NCBI GenBank assembly: GCA_017999235.1
Contig: JAGOBN010000364.1
Location: forward strand, 1 to 5,016
DNA length: 5,016 nt
DNA from: Anaerolineales bacterium
GTDB taxonomy: Bacteria; Chloroflexota; Anaerolineae; Anaerolineales; UBA6663
Direction of reading: 5' to 3'
Part shown: piece after piece, positions 1 through 5,016 of the stretch
How positions within the stretch are numbered: the stretch's first letter is position 1
Layout: each line of letters begins with the position of its first letter
Program-made: the position numbers and the translations under genes
The notes under the pieces: generated by a model
The model's database searches: none
What the model was told of the DNA's origin: nothing
The model's input: the letters and a program-made list of their open reading frames with translations, nothing else

Positions 1-687
1 CGGCAGGGTGGGGATGGACCGGATGAATTCGATAAAGCGCTGGATGACGTCATCCACCCAGCCGCCAAAGAAGCCCGAGATGCCGCCGATGATCAGGCCC
101 AGGAAGAACGAGATAAACAGCCCCACCACGCCGATGGTCAGCGAGGTGCGGGTGGCGTAAAACAGGCGGGAGAGGATGTCCCGCCCCAACTGGTCGGTGC
201 CGAGCAGATGCAGATGCCCCTCGGTGACGCCGAATAAGTGCCAGTCGGTGGTCCACAGGCCCCACAACTTGTACTCGTCGCCCCGCACAAAGAACCGGAC
301 CGGCCAGGGGTTGGTCGGATCCTCGGTGGTCTCCAGCAGGAAGGTCTGCGGGTCCATGCGCGCCGCCAGCGCGTTGGTGAACGGCCGCCAATGGAACTGG
401 CCGGCGGCGTCAATCCAATGGAGCGTCTGCGGCCGGCCGTACAGGTAATTGGGTGTGCGCACGGTGGAGCCATAGGGCGCCAAAAACTCGGCGAACACCG
501 CGATGAAGACAAAGCCCCCCAGCAGCGCCATGCCCACCAGGGCCAGGCGATGCTTGCGGAACTTCCACCACATCAACTGAAACTGCGAGGCAGTGTAGTA
601 GCGCAGCTCAGCCTGGCGGACGGCGGCGCTGACGGGCGGCTCGGCCGGCCGCGGGCCGCCCGGAAGGGTGTCGGCGACCTCGGCCAT
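1..687 (-). CDS. DppC/OppC-type ABC transporter permease, partial (C-terminus beyond left edge)
   Basis: One of two inner-membrane subunits that form the channel of a peptide/nickel/oligosaccharide-type ABC importer. The 229 visible residues run in frame to the first base. In order: a Pro/Ala-rich cytoplasmic tail (1-30), an OppC-like N-terminal segment with FRKHRLALVG (43-52) leading into membrane helix 1 (about 49-70), an extracytoplasmic loop of about 90 residues, the family hallmark GTDQLGRDILSRL (163-175), a membrane segment (about 182-203), and GFFGGWVDDVIQRFIEFIRS (205-224), the usual start of the permease core. The EAA loop and last helices are missing. The ATG at 687 lies one base past the stop of the upstream permease gene, so the two are co-transcribed and probably translationally coupled; GGGGAG about ten bases upstream serves as ribosome binding site. 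The long loop, including RFFVRGDEYKLWG (131-143), exceeds that of typical OppC. Family is certain; substrate is not. Confidence 0.95.
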   Translation of the reverse strand, partial: MAEVADTLPGGPRPAEPPVSAAVRQAELRYYTASQFQLMWWKFRKHRLALVGMALLGGFVFIAVFAEFLAPYGSTVRTPNYLYGRPQTLHWIDAAGQFHWRPFTNALAARMDPQTFLLETTEDPTNPWPVRFFVRGDEYKLWGLWTTDWHLFGVTEGHLHLLGTDQLGRDILSRLFYATRTSLTIGVVGLFISFFLGLIIGGISGFFGGWVDDVIQRFIEFIRSIPTLP

Positions 688-688
688 C

Positions 689-1684
689 TCAGATTTTCTC
701 CCCATAGCGGATCCGCGGATCGAGCACGGCCAGCAGCACATCCGACAGGAACGTGCCCAAAATCGTCAGCGTGGCGTACATCAGCAGAATCGCGCCCGAG
801 AGATAGGTGTCCTGGTCCAGCAAGGCCCGCAGAAACAGCGGGCCGGTATCCGGCAGGGCCAGCACAAAAGACACCAGCGGGGCGCCGGCGATGATGGCGG
901 TGAGTTCCCAGCCGATTGTGCTGGCGATCGGGTTCAGGGCCACGCGCACCGGGTATTTGAGCAACAGCTTCCATTCCGGCAGGCCCTTGGCCCGGGCCGC
1001 GGTGACGTACAGCTTGCTCTTTTCATCCAGCAGGGTCGCGCGCATGGTGCGGATCTCAAAGGCCGTGCCGGCCAGGCCCAGCACCAGCGCCGGGACCCAC
1101 AGGTGGCGCAGCAGATCGACCACTTTGCCCCAGCTCCAGGGCGCCTCGGCGTACTCGGCCGAGAACAGGCCGCCCACGCTGTTATTGAACACCATCACGC
1201 TGATATACAACAGAATCAGGGCCAGCATAAAGCTGGGCGTGGCCATGCCGAAATAACCGATCATGGTCGCGGCATAGTCGCCCAGCGAATACTGCCGGAT
1301 GGCGGAGTAGATGCCGATGGGGATCGCCAGACCGTAGGTCAGGATAATTGTGGCCAGGGCCAGCATGACCGTCAACCCCACCCGTTGGCCCAGCACCTCC
1401 GTGACGGGCAAATGGACCGTCATGGACACCCCGAAGTTGCCGCGCAGGACGATATTGGAGATCCAGATCACATAGCGTTCATACCACGGCCGGTCCAGCC
1501 CCAGGGTGTGGCGCAGCGAGATCACGTCTTCCTGGGTGAATTGGATGCCCGCCGAGCGCAGCGAGAGCGCCCGCCGGTCGGCGTAATCACCCGGCGGAAG
1601 CTCGATGGTGACGAAGACGATGAACGACAGCGCGGCCAGCATGACGATCATGATGATCAGGCGCTGCAGCAGATATTTCGCCAC
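689..1684 (-). CDS. DppB/OppB-type ABC transporter permease
   Basis: Complete 331-residue integral membrane protein, normal length for the family, which pairs with the DppC-type subunit to form the translocation channel. It opens with the typical MAKYLLQRLI followed by helix 1 (about 9-27). Next come an external region with HTLGLDRPWYERY (59-71) and GNFGVSM (82-88), matching the family's 'LGLDxP...GDLGxS' pattern, then further helices at about 101-124, 138-162, 194-210, 255-277 and 296-318. The EAA loop that docks on the ATPase is at 226-252, with AARAKGLPEWKLL (229-241). The protein ends in DPRIRYGEKI, the common C-terminal 'LDPRIRY' signature. The start is GTG at 1684, chosen because AGGAGG sits eight bases upstream and the reading begins directly with the conserved N-terminus. 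It lies downstream of the binding-protein gene across a 126-bp gap and abuts the next permease gene with one base between them. Confidence 0.96.
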   Translation of the reverse strand: MAKYLLQRLIIMIVMLAALSFIVFVTIELPPGDYADRRALSLRSAGIQFTQEDVISLRHTLGLDRPWYERYVIWISNIVLRGNFGVSMTVHLPVTEVLGQRVGLTVMLALATIILTYGLAIPIGIYSAIRQYSLGDYAATMIGYFGMATPSFMLALILLYISVMVFNNSVGGLFSAEYAEAPWSWGKVVDLLRHLWVPALVLGLAGTAFEIRTMRATLLDEKSKLYVTAARAKGLPEWKLLLKYPVRVALNPIASTIGWELTAIIAGAPLVSFVLALPDTGPLFLRALLDQDTYLSGAILLMYATLTILGTFLSDVLLAVLDPRIRYGEKI

Positions 1685-1692
1685 TTCGACCG

Positions 1693-1698
1693 CCTCCT
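1693..1698 (-). promoter_or_regulatory. Ribosome binding site of the DppB-type permease
   Basis: On the minus strand AGGAGG is followed by eight bases and then GTG. This strong Shine-Dalgarno match fixes the GTG start at 1684. It begins only about ten bases after the foot of the stem-loop at 1709-1742, so the folded RNA would sit right beside the ribosome landing site. Confidence 0.85.
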
Positions 1699-1708
1699 GT
1701 CAGGGACA

Positions 1709-1742
1709 TCAGATGGGTGGGAGCTGCCTCCCACCCATCTGA
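1709..1742 (-). promoter_or_regulatory. Intercistronic stem-loop between binding-protein and permease genes
   Basis: Perfect inverted repeat with 15-bp arms (1709-1723 and 1728-1742) and a four-base loop; the plus-strand left arm is TCAGATGGGTGGGAG. The stem is GC-rich and would be very stable in RNA. It lies about 70 bases after the stop of the binding-protein gene and just before the ribosome binding site of the permease gene. No run of U follows it on the minus strand (the next bases read TGTCCCTGACAGG), so it does not fit a classic intrinsic terminator. In ABC import operons such structures usually stabilise the upstream mRNA end or partly block read-through, giving more binding protein than permease. 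That role is inferred here. Confidence 0.75.
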
Positions 1743-1810
1743 CACTACTCAGTCAACTTATCAAGCATCGCTTCCGGACCTGGTCCAAGCCTAGGGCTGA
1801 GCCTGGCCGG

Positions 1811-3961
1811 CTACGGTTTGAAGTACCACTGATCCGTCCGATACGGGTAGGTGCGGTAGTACTCAAAGGCGTTGACCGTCAACTGCGGCACATTCCCCAG
1901 CGCGCGCGAGATGATGGTCACCGCCGGCGGCGAGGTGATGGTGCCGATCAGGAAGAAGTGCTCCATCTGGACCTCGACCAGCTCCTGGCCCAGGTTGATG
2001 TAGTCGGGCGTGCCCGGCAGCGACGACTTCCACTTGTCGGTCATTTCCCACAGCGGCTTGATGTCGTCAGGCGGTTCCAGGCCCTGCGCGCCGCTGGTGT
2101 TGTACCAATCCGCCCACGGGCCGCCGGTGAGCGGTTCCAGCGCGGCGTCGCCAAACGGCGGGTAGAGGCGGAACGGGTTGGAGTACAGCGGCGCTTCAAC
2201 CTCGGTGCCGCTGTTGGTCACCTGGATATCGTGGTCGTTGCTGGCCGCCATCGCCCGGTAGGCCTCGGTGCTGATTTCCTTCAGCTCCACCTTGACCCCG
2301 ACCGCTTCCCAGTACTCCTTGGCCAGCTCGTGCAGCGCCGGATCGCCCCACTGGATCGCATAGATCAAGTTGACGATCAGCGGCTTGCCGTCCAAGCGCA
2401 GCCGGAAGCCGTCCGCGCCTTTGGTCAAACCAATCTCATCCAGGAGGGAATTGGCCGTCGCCGGATCGTACTCAATGTCCTTGGTAAACCACTCGGGCTT
2501 GGCAAACGACACCGACCGGTGGACCGGGACCCCTTGAGTCGGCTCGCACAGGCTGAAGCACAGCGCCTGGTTGATCTCGTCGCGGTTCAGCGCCAGCGAC
2601 ATGGCGCGGCTGAAACGCGGATCGGAGAAGATCTTGGCCATCTCCGGGTCTTTGTGGGTCGCGTTGAAGGTATAGGTGCGCCCGTTGCTGGCGCCCTGGG
2701 CCATCTGGATGTCGTAGTTGCCCTTGTCCTGATTCTGCTGGTAGAGCGGCAGGCTGCCGATCTGCAGGGACTGGGCCTTGTACTGGATCTCGCCGTTGAT
2801 GACCTTCAGCTCGATCAGCTCCGCATCCGGGGCGTAGACTTCCTCGACCTCGTCGATGTACGGCAGCTGCTGCCCGGTGGTATCCACCTTGTAGTAGTAC
2901 GGGTTGGCGACGTAGAGCTGGTGCTCGGGCGTCTCGTCCACCTTGATCCAGGCTTCCAGCTTGGGCAGGCCGTAGATATGGTTGGCGTCTTCCCAGTCGC
3001 TGTAGTAGGTGGGGATGAAGCGCTTGGCCCACGACTCGAAGCCTTCGGCCACCGCGTCGTCATTGGCCTTGGGGTTGTACTTGATGTGTTTATCCATCAA
3101 GTAGTGCTTGGGCGCCCATTCGTGCGTATAGGTCGTGGCCAGCAGGGTGGTAAAAGCCGGCGCCGGCGCCGCAAACTTAAACTTGACGGTCACCTCGTCC
3201 ACGGCCTCCACCTGCATCGGCTCGCCGCCATAGACCCAGATGCTGGGCGGGTTGGGATACAGCTCCTGGTTGAGGACGATGTCCTCATACCAGAAGACGA
3301 TATCGGCGGTGGTGAAGGGCTGGCCGTCGGACCATTTATGGCCCTGGCGCAGGACGATGGTCAACTCGGTGAAGTCGCTGTTCCACGCGTACGACTTCGC
3401 CATGTTGGGAACGATCGTCTTGAGGTCATCGGCAAAGCGCAGCAAGTTGACGTGCCGCACGCTCAGCCACTCCGAGTTGCCGGCCTCGGGTCCAATGGAG
3501 GCCCCGGTGATCCGGCCGCCGTACGCGCCGACCGTGTCGTACGGCACGACGACTAACGGCTCGGCCGGCAGGCGCTCTTCCAGCGGAGGCAGGCCGCCGC
3601 TCGGCAGGAAGCCATATTCCACCAGCCGGTCGTCGAAAGCCGCGCGGCCGGACAGCGTCAGTTCACAATTGGCTAATTCTTGAAACTCGGCCAGTTCATA
3701 TTGCTGCGGCCATTCGCCGGCCGGCACCCCTTGCGGGTCGGCCAGGGTGGCGGCGGGACAGGCCGTGCTTTGGGGCGCGGTCGTGGCCGGCGCCGAGGTC
3801 GGGGCGGGTGCGGAGGTTGGGGCCGGCGCCGAGGTGGCCTGCGGCGCAGAAGTGGCCTGCGGCGCTTGTGTCGGAGCGGCGGTGGGTGTGGCGCAAGCCG
3901 AGAACAGTAGGCTGAGCACCATCAACCCAGCCGCTAGGGGATACGTTCGTTGGGTGTGCAT
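1811..3961 (-). CDS. Family 5 extracellular solute-binding lipoprotein (peptide/nickel/oligosaccharide type)
   Basis: Captures the substrate outside the membrane and delivers it to the permease pair encoded downstream. The 716-residue protein starts with a signal peptide ending in a lipobox, LLFSAC (18-23), so Cys23 should be lipidated. A low-complexity Ala/Pro/Thr/Ser/Gln linker (24-65) follows. A pre-domain segment with Cys68, Cys99 and LPPLEERLPAEPLVV (124-138) leads into GAYGGRITG (145-153). The family 5 signature is at about 172-230: LLRFADDL, PNMAKSYAW, LRQGHKWSDGQPFTTADIVF. Later landmarks are VANPYYYKVDTTGQQLPYID (351-370) and FSDPRFSRAMSLALNRDEIN (445-464). It is longer than the usual 500-550 residues because of the linker and extra N-terminal segment. 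The ATG at 3961 is chosen because GGAGGAG lies just upstream and the signal peptide begins there. CFSLC (468-472) could form a disulfide. Family is certain; the ligand is unknown and could be a peptide or an oligosaccharide. Confidence 0.95.
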   Translation of the reverse strand: MHTQRTYPLAAGLMVLSLLFSACATPTAAPTQAPQATSAPQATSAPAPTSAPAPTSAPATTAPQSTACPAATLADPQGVPAGEWPQQYELAEFQELANCELTLSGRAAFDDRLVEYGFLPSGGLPPLEERLPAEPLVVVPYDTVGAYGGRITGASIGPEAGNSEWLSVRHVNLLRFADDLKTIVPNMAKSYAWNSDFTELTIVLRQGHKWSDGQPFTTADIVFWYEDIVLNQELYPNPPSIWVYGGEPMQVEAVDEVTVKFKFAAPAPAFTTLLATTYTHEWAPKHYLMDKHIKYNPKANDDAVAEGFESWAKRFIPTYYSDWEDANHIYGLPKLEAWIKVDETPEHQLYVANPYYYKVDTTGQQLPYIDEVEEVYAPDAELIELKVINGEIQYKAQSLQIGSLPLYQQNQDKGNYDIQMAQGASNGRTYTFNATHKDPEMAKIFSDPRFSRAMSLALNRDEINQALCFSLCEPTQGVPVHRSVSFAKPEWFTKDIEYDPATANSLLDEIGLTKGADGFRLRLDGKPLIVNLIYAIQWGDPALHELAKEYWEAVGVKVELKEISTEAYRAMAASNDHDIQVTNSGTEVEAPLYSNPFRLYPPFGDAALEPLTGGPWADWYNTSGAQGLEPPDDIKPLWEMTDKWKSSLPGTPDYINLGQELVEVQMEHFFLIGTITSPPAVTIISRALGNVPQLTVNAFEYYRTYPYRTDQWYFKP
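3788..3859 (-). repeat. Hexapeptide (18-bp) tandem repeat encoding the lipoprotein linker
   Basis: Residues 35-58 of the binding protein are four six-residue units: QATSAP twice, then APTSAP twice, flanked by related sequence on both sides. The repeat is also visible in the DNA: GTGGCCTGCGGCGC occurs at 3834-3847 and again 18 bases away at 3852-3865, and GGCCGGCGCCGAGGT occurs at 3785-3799 and again 36 bases away at 3821-3835. The segment is a flexible, disordered tether between the lipidated Cys23 and the folded domain, and the near-identical DNA units could expand or contract by slippage. Confidence 0.85.
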
Positions 3962-3964
3962 CTT

Positions 3965-3971
3965 CTCCTCC
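3965..3971 (-). promoter_or_regulatory. Ribosome binding site of the solute-binding protein
   Basis: Minus-strand GGAGGAG precedes the ATG at 3961 (core GGAGG five bases away). It is a strong match that supports the chosen start and high expression of the binding protein. Confidence 0.85.
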
Positions 3972-4025
3972 GAAAGGAACGAGCATGTTGCATTCGCACA
4001 CAGACAGCGCCAAGGATGGGGTTAC

Positions 4026-4050
4026 TTGAAGGCGGTCAGCCTCCTTTCAA
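4026..4050 (-). promoter_or_regulatory. Leader hairpin in the 5' region of the binding-protein mRNA
   Basis: On the minus strand TTGAA and TTCAA close a stem that continues as GG/CC and GG/CC pairs, interrupted by one bulged A and one A-G mismatch, around the loop CTGA. The left arm includes AAAGGAGG, a perfect Shine-Dalgarno-like sequence, but no start codon follows at a usable distance. It lies about 65 bases upstream of the true ATG. It may be an mRNA-stabilising leader or a decoy ribosome site; the function is inferred and weakly supported. Confidence 0.4.
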
Positions 4051-4058
4051 TTACGCTT

Positions 4059-4082
4059 GTTGTCATCATTTTAGATGATAAC
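4059..4082 (-). promoter_or_regulatory. Imperfect palindrome around a possible -10 of the transporter operon
   Basis: The outer nine positions of this 24-bp element pair symmetrically at eight of nine (GTTGTCATC against GATGATAAC). Its centre on the minus strand reads TAAAAT (4068-4073), a plausible -10 hexamer, but no good -35 lies 15-19 bases upstream, the best candidates being GC-rich. A weak promoter covered by an operator, or one needing an activator, would fit. The eight-base word GTCATCAT here also occurs as ATGATGAC at 4312-4319 in the regulator's promoter, in the same orientation relative to each transcript. This would suit one GntR protein controlling both sides, although an 8-bp match can arise by chance. 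Confidence 0.4.
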
Positions 4083-4150
4083 TGAACTACAAGCCGCCAA
4101 CACGCCGTCGCCTATTTGGCCCCCCACTCCGGTTCTGGGAAATGGAGCAA

Positions 4151-4174
4151 GCTGGGTAAGGCCTATTACCCAGC
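4151..4174. promoter_or_regulatory. 24-bp inverted repeat in mid-intergenic region, possible operator
   Basis: Perfect arms GCTGGGTAA (4151-4159) and TTACCCAGC (4166-4174) flank a six-base centre, GGCCTA. Allowing one bulged C, the outer AAG/CTT also pairs. No T-run follows on either strand, so an intrinsic terminator is unlikely. The 9-6-9 geometry in the middle of a divergent promoter region fits a dimer-binding operator for a transcription factor, either the adjacent GntR protein or another regulator; it does not resemble the repeats at 4305-4342. Confidence 0.5.
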
Positions 4175-4278
4175 CTTGTCATGTGGTGTTCTAGGACGGC
4201 GACACGCTCATGAAGGAGAAACGTCAATCCAATCCGTTCACAACCCATGTGACCTGATTGACGAAAATTCCTAAGGTA

Positions 4279-4307
4279 TTGACTTGTCGAGTTTGGTTTG
4301 CTATAGT
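4279..4307 (+). promoter_or_regulatory. Sigma70-type promoter of the GntR regulator gene
   Basis: TTGACT (4279-4284) and TATAGT (4302-4307) are separated by exactly 17 bases, each with one departure from consensus, and TG at 4299-4300 adds an extended -10 (TGC-TATAGT). Transcription would start near 4313-4316, giving a leader of about 50 bases before the ATG. The repeat cluster that begins inside the -10 implies repression. Confidence 0.75.
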
Positions 4308-4342
4308 CGTCATGATGACTGACGAATGACGACTGACGTCAT
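4305..4342 (+). promoter_or_regulatory. Nested inverted and direct repeats over the regulator's -10 and start point, likely operator
   Basis: Four overlapping patterns occupy 38 bases. AGTCGTCATGATGACT (4305-4320) is a palindrome matching at seven of eight positions. AGTCGTCA (4305-4312) and TGACGACT (4327-4334) are perfect eight-base arms 14 bases apart. GACTGACG occurs directly repeated at 4317-4324 and 4331-4338. ATGACG (4326-4331) faces CGTCAT (4337-4342), and TGACGTCA (4334-4341) is itself a perfect palindrome. The position, from the -10 across the expected start of transcription, is where a GntR-family protein would block its own promoter. Which half-sites are used cannot be decided by eye. 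Confidence 0.6.
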
Positions 4343-4362
4343 AATCGCGATATTAACACACA

Positions 4363-5016
4363 ATGAAACAGAGTGTCAAGAGCCTAAAACCGGTCCGGAC
4401 GAGCTCATACACCCTGACCGAAGCGGCGGAACAAGAAATCCGAACCGCTATCGAACAAGGTCTTTATCGTCCGGGAACGCAATTGCCGGCCGAATCCGAG
4501 CTGGTGCTGATGCTGGGAGTCTCGCGCACGGTCGTTCGGGACGCCCTGCGCCTGTTGGAGGATGATGGGCTCATCACCCGGCGCCACGGCAAAGGCACGT
4601 TCGTGCGCAGCCGCTCGATTCTTCAAAACCTAAATTTCAACTTCGGCACGACCGAGATGATCAAGTCGGCGGGCCTCACGCCGGGCACGGCCCGGCTGGA
4701 GGTTCAGATCCAGGCAGCCGCCCCCGACGTGGCGAGCGCCTTGAACCTGCCCGCCGGGGCGCCCGTCCTCGCCATTGAGAGAATCCGAACGGCCGACCGC
4801 AAACCGGTGGTGTATTCCTGGGACTACATTCCCCAGGCCTTGATCGGCGAGCTGGATCCTGGGGCTTTCCAGATGAGCGCGGCCGGCTCCCTCTACCACT
4901 GGCTGCGGGACAGCTTCGGCCACGTGATCGAATACGGCGTGACCCGCATCCTGCCGGTCAGCGCCGCGGCCCACGTCGCCGGAAACCTGCAGGTCCCCGA
5001 AGGCTCGGTGCTGCTG
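4363..5016 (+). CDS. GntR-family transcriptional regulator, HutC/UTRA type, partial (C-terminus beyond right edge)
   Basis: DNA-binding repressor, probably dimeric, that senses a small molecule through a UTRA domain. The 218 visible residues are open to the last base; the family usually has about 240-250, so little is missing. The N-terminal winged helix-turn-helix spans about 15-82, with PGTQLPAESEL (37-47), LGVSRTVVRDALRLLEDDGL (51-70) and wing HGKGTFVRS (75-83), all classic GntR features. The UTRA domain starts at about 95, with ASALNLPAGAPVLAIERIRT (124-143) and RKPVVYSWDYIP (146-157), typical of the HutC subfamily. An in-frame TAA at 4354-4356 rules out a start upstream of the ATG at 4363, yet no good Shine-Dalgarno precedes it, which suggests low translation. 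Divergent placement next to an ABC importer suggests it controls that operon and itself. The ligand cannot be inferred. Confidence 0.95.
   Translation, partial: MKQSVKSLKPVRTSSYTLTEAAEQEIRTAIEQGLYRPGTQLPAESELVLMLGVSRTVVRDALRLLEDDGLITRRHGKGTFVRSRSILQNLNFNFGTTEMIKSAGLTPGTARLEVQIQAAAPDVASALNLPAGAPVLAIERIRTADRKPVVYSWDYIPQALIGELDPGAFQMSAAGSLYHWLRDSFGHVIEYGVTRILPVSAAAHVAGNLQVPEGSVLL

Larger units (their letters stand above)
3962..4362. other. Divergent intergenic region, no gene seen
   Basis: About 400 bp separate the starts of the binding-protein gene (minus) and the GntR regulator gene (plus). It is less GC-rich than its flanks near the regulator, and I see no convincing coding sequence on either strand. 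It holds, from left to right: the binding-protein ribosome binding site, a leader hairpin (4026-4050), an imperfect palindrome around a possible -10 (4059-4082), a 24-bp inverted repeat (4151-4174), widely spaced CGTCAATC/GATTGACG arms (4222-4229 and 4256-4263), and the regulator's promoter and repeat cluster (4279-4342). The stretch at about 4083-4150 shows nothing I can name. Confidence 0.85.

Noticed and set aside
685..705. An alternative in-frame ATG at 705 for the DppC-type permease.
   Set aside because: It would overlap the end of the upstream gene and lacks a good ribosome site, whereas the ATG at 687 has GGGGAG about ten bases upstream. It cannot be fully excluded.
238..894. A 218-codon plus-strand open frame opposite the DppC- and DppB-type permeases.
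   Set aside because: It is antisense to conserved coding sequence, its product is low-complexity and Arg/Pro/Gly-rich, and it has no gene-like features.
1709..1742. Reading the intercistronic stem-loop as a Rho-independent terminator.
   Set aside because: No T-run follows on the minus strand, and the permease gene directly downstream has no visible promoter of its own, so full termination is unlikely.
668..3556. A 962-codon open frame on the plus strand opposite the permease and binding-protein genes.
   Set aside because: It is antisense to two clearly recognisable genes. Its translation is rich in His, Gln, Arg, Asp and Gly without any domain I recognise, and such long antisense frames are expected in GC-rich genes with biased third positions.
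4238..4252. TCACA-N5-TGTGA, resembling a CRP-type site.
   Set aside because: The arms are in the opposite order from CRP sites (TGTGA-N6-TCACA) and the spacing differs; five-base arms are weak evidence.
4210..4257. A 15-codon ORF (MKEKRQSNPFTTHVT) in the intergenic region.
   Set aside because: There is no ribosome site at the right distance and no promoter that would transcribe it; the length is within chance.
4326..4565. A 79-codon plus-strand frame overlapping the start of the regulator gene.
   Set aside because: It runs out of frame through the conserved GntR helix-turn-helix, begins inside the operator-like repeats and has no ribosome binding site.
4405..4974. Two minus-strand open frames (73 and 114 codons) opposite the regulator gene.
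   Set aside because: The plus strand here encodes an unmistakable GntR-UTRA protein; the minus-strand products show no motif.

Overview
The window holds two divergently transcribed units that look like one locally regulated uptake locus. On the minus strand, read from about 3961 down to the left edge, are three genes of an oligopeptide/oligosaccharide-type ABC importer: a 716-residue family 5 solute-binding lipoprotein, a complete DppB/OppB-type permease, and the first 229 residues of a DppC/OppC-type permease cut by the left edge. The ATPase genes that normally complete such a system are not in the window. On the plus strand, from 4363 to the right edge, is a GntR-family repressor with a HutC-type (UTRA) effector domain, cut at its C-terminus.

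The genome is GC-rich. The binding protein has a lipobox followed by a long linker of Ala, Pro, Thr, Ser and Gln in hexapeptide repeats. Linkers of this kind are very common in lipoproteins of Chloroflexota (Anaerolineae and relatives), so that is my best guess at the lineage. It is an inference from style and not a search result.

Region by region: 1-687 DppC-type permease (partial); 689-1684 DppB-type permease with a GTG start and a strong ribosome binding site; 1685-1810 intercistronic gap with a perfect 15-bp stem-loop just ahead of that site; 1811-3961 binding protein; 3962-4362 divergent intergenic region; 4363-5016 GntR regulator. The intergenic region has an almost ideal sigma70-type promoter for the regulator, a dense cluster of inverted and direct repeats around its -10 and start point, a separate 24-bp inverted repeat in the middle, and an imperfect palindrome plus a leader hairpin on the binding-protein side.

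Likely logic (inference): the GntR protein binds repeats in the shared intergenic region, represses itself and probably the transporter, and is released by a small molecule related to the imported substrate. The stem-loop between the binding-protein and permease genes would let the binding protein be made in excess. The substrate cannot be read from the sequence: family 5 binding proteins carry peptides, nickel, opines and also oligosaccharides. I found no RNA gene, mobile element or CRISPR array, and no clear sign of a wholly new system. The points of most interest are regulatory.
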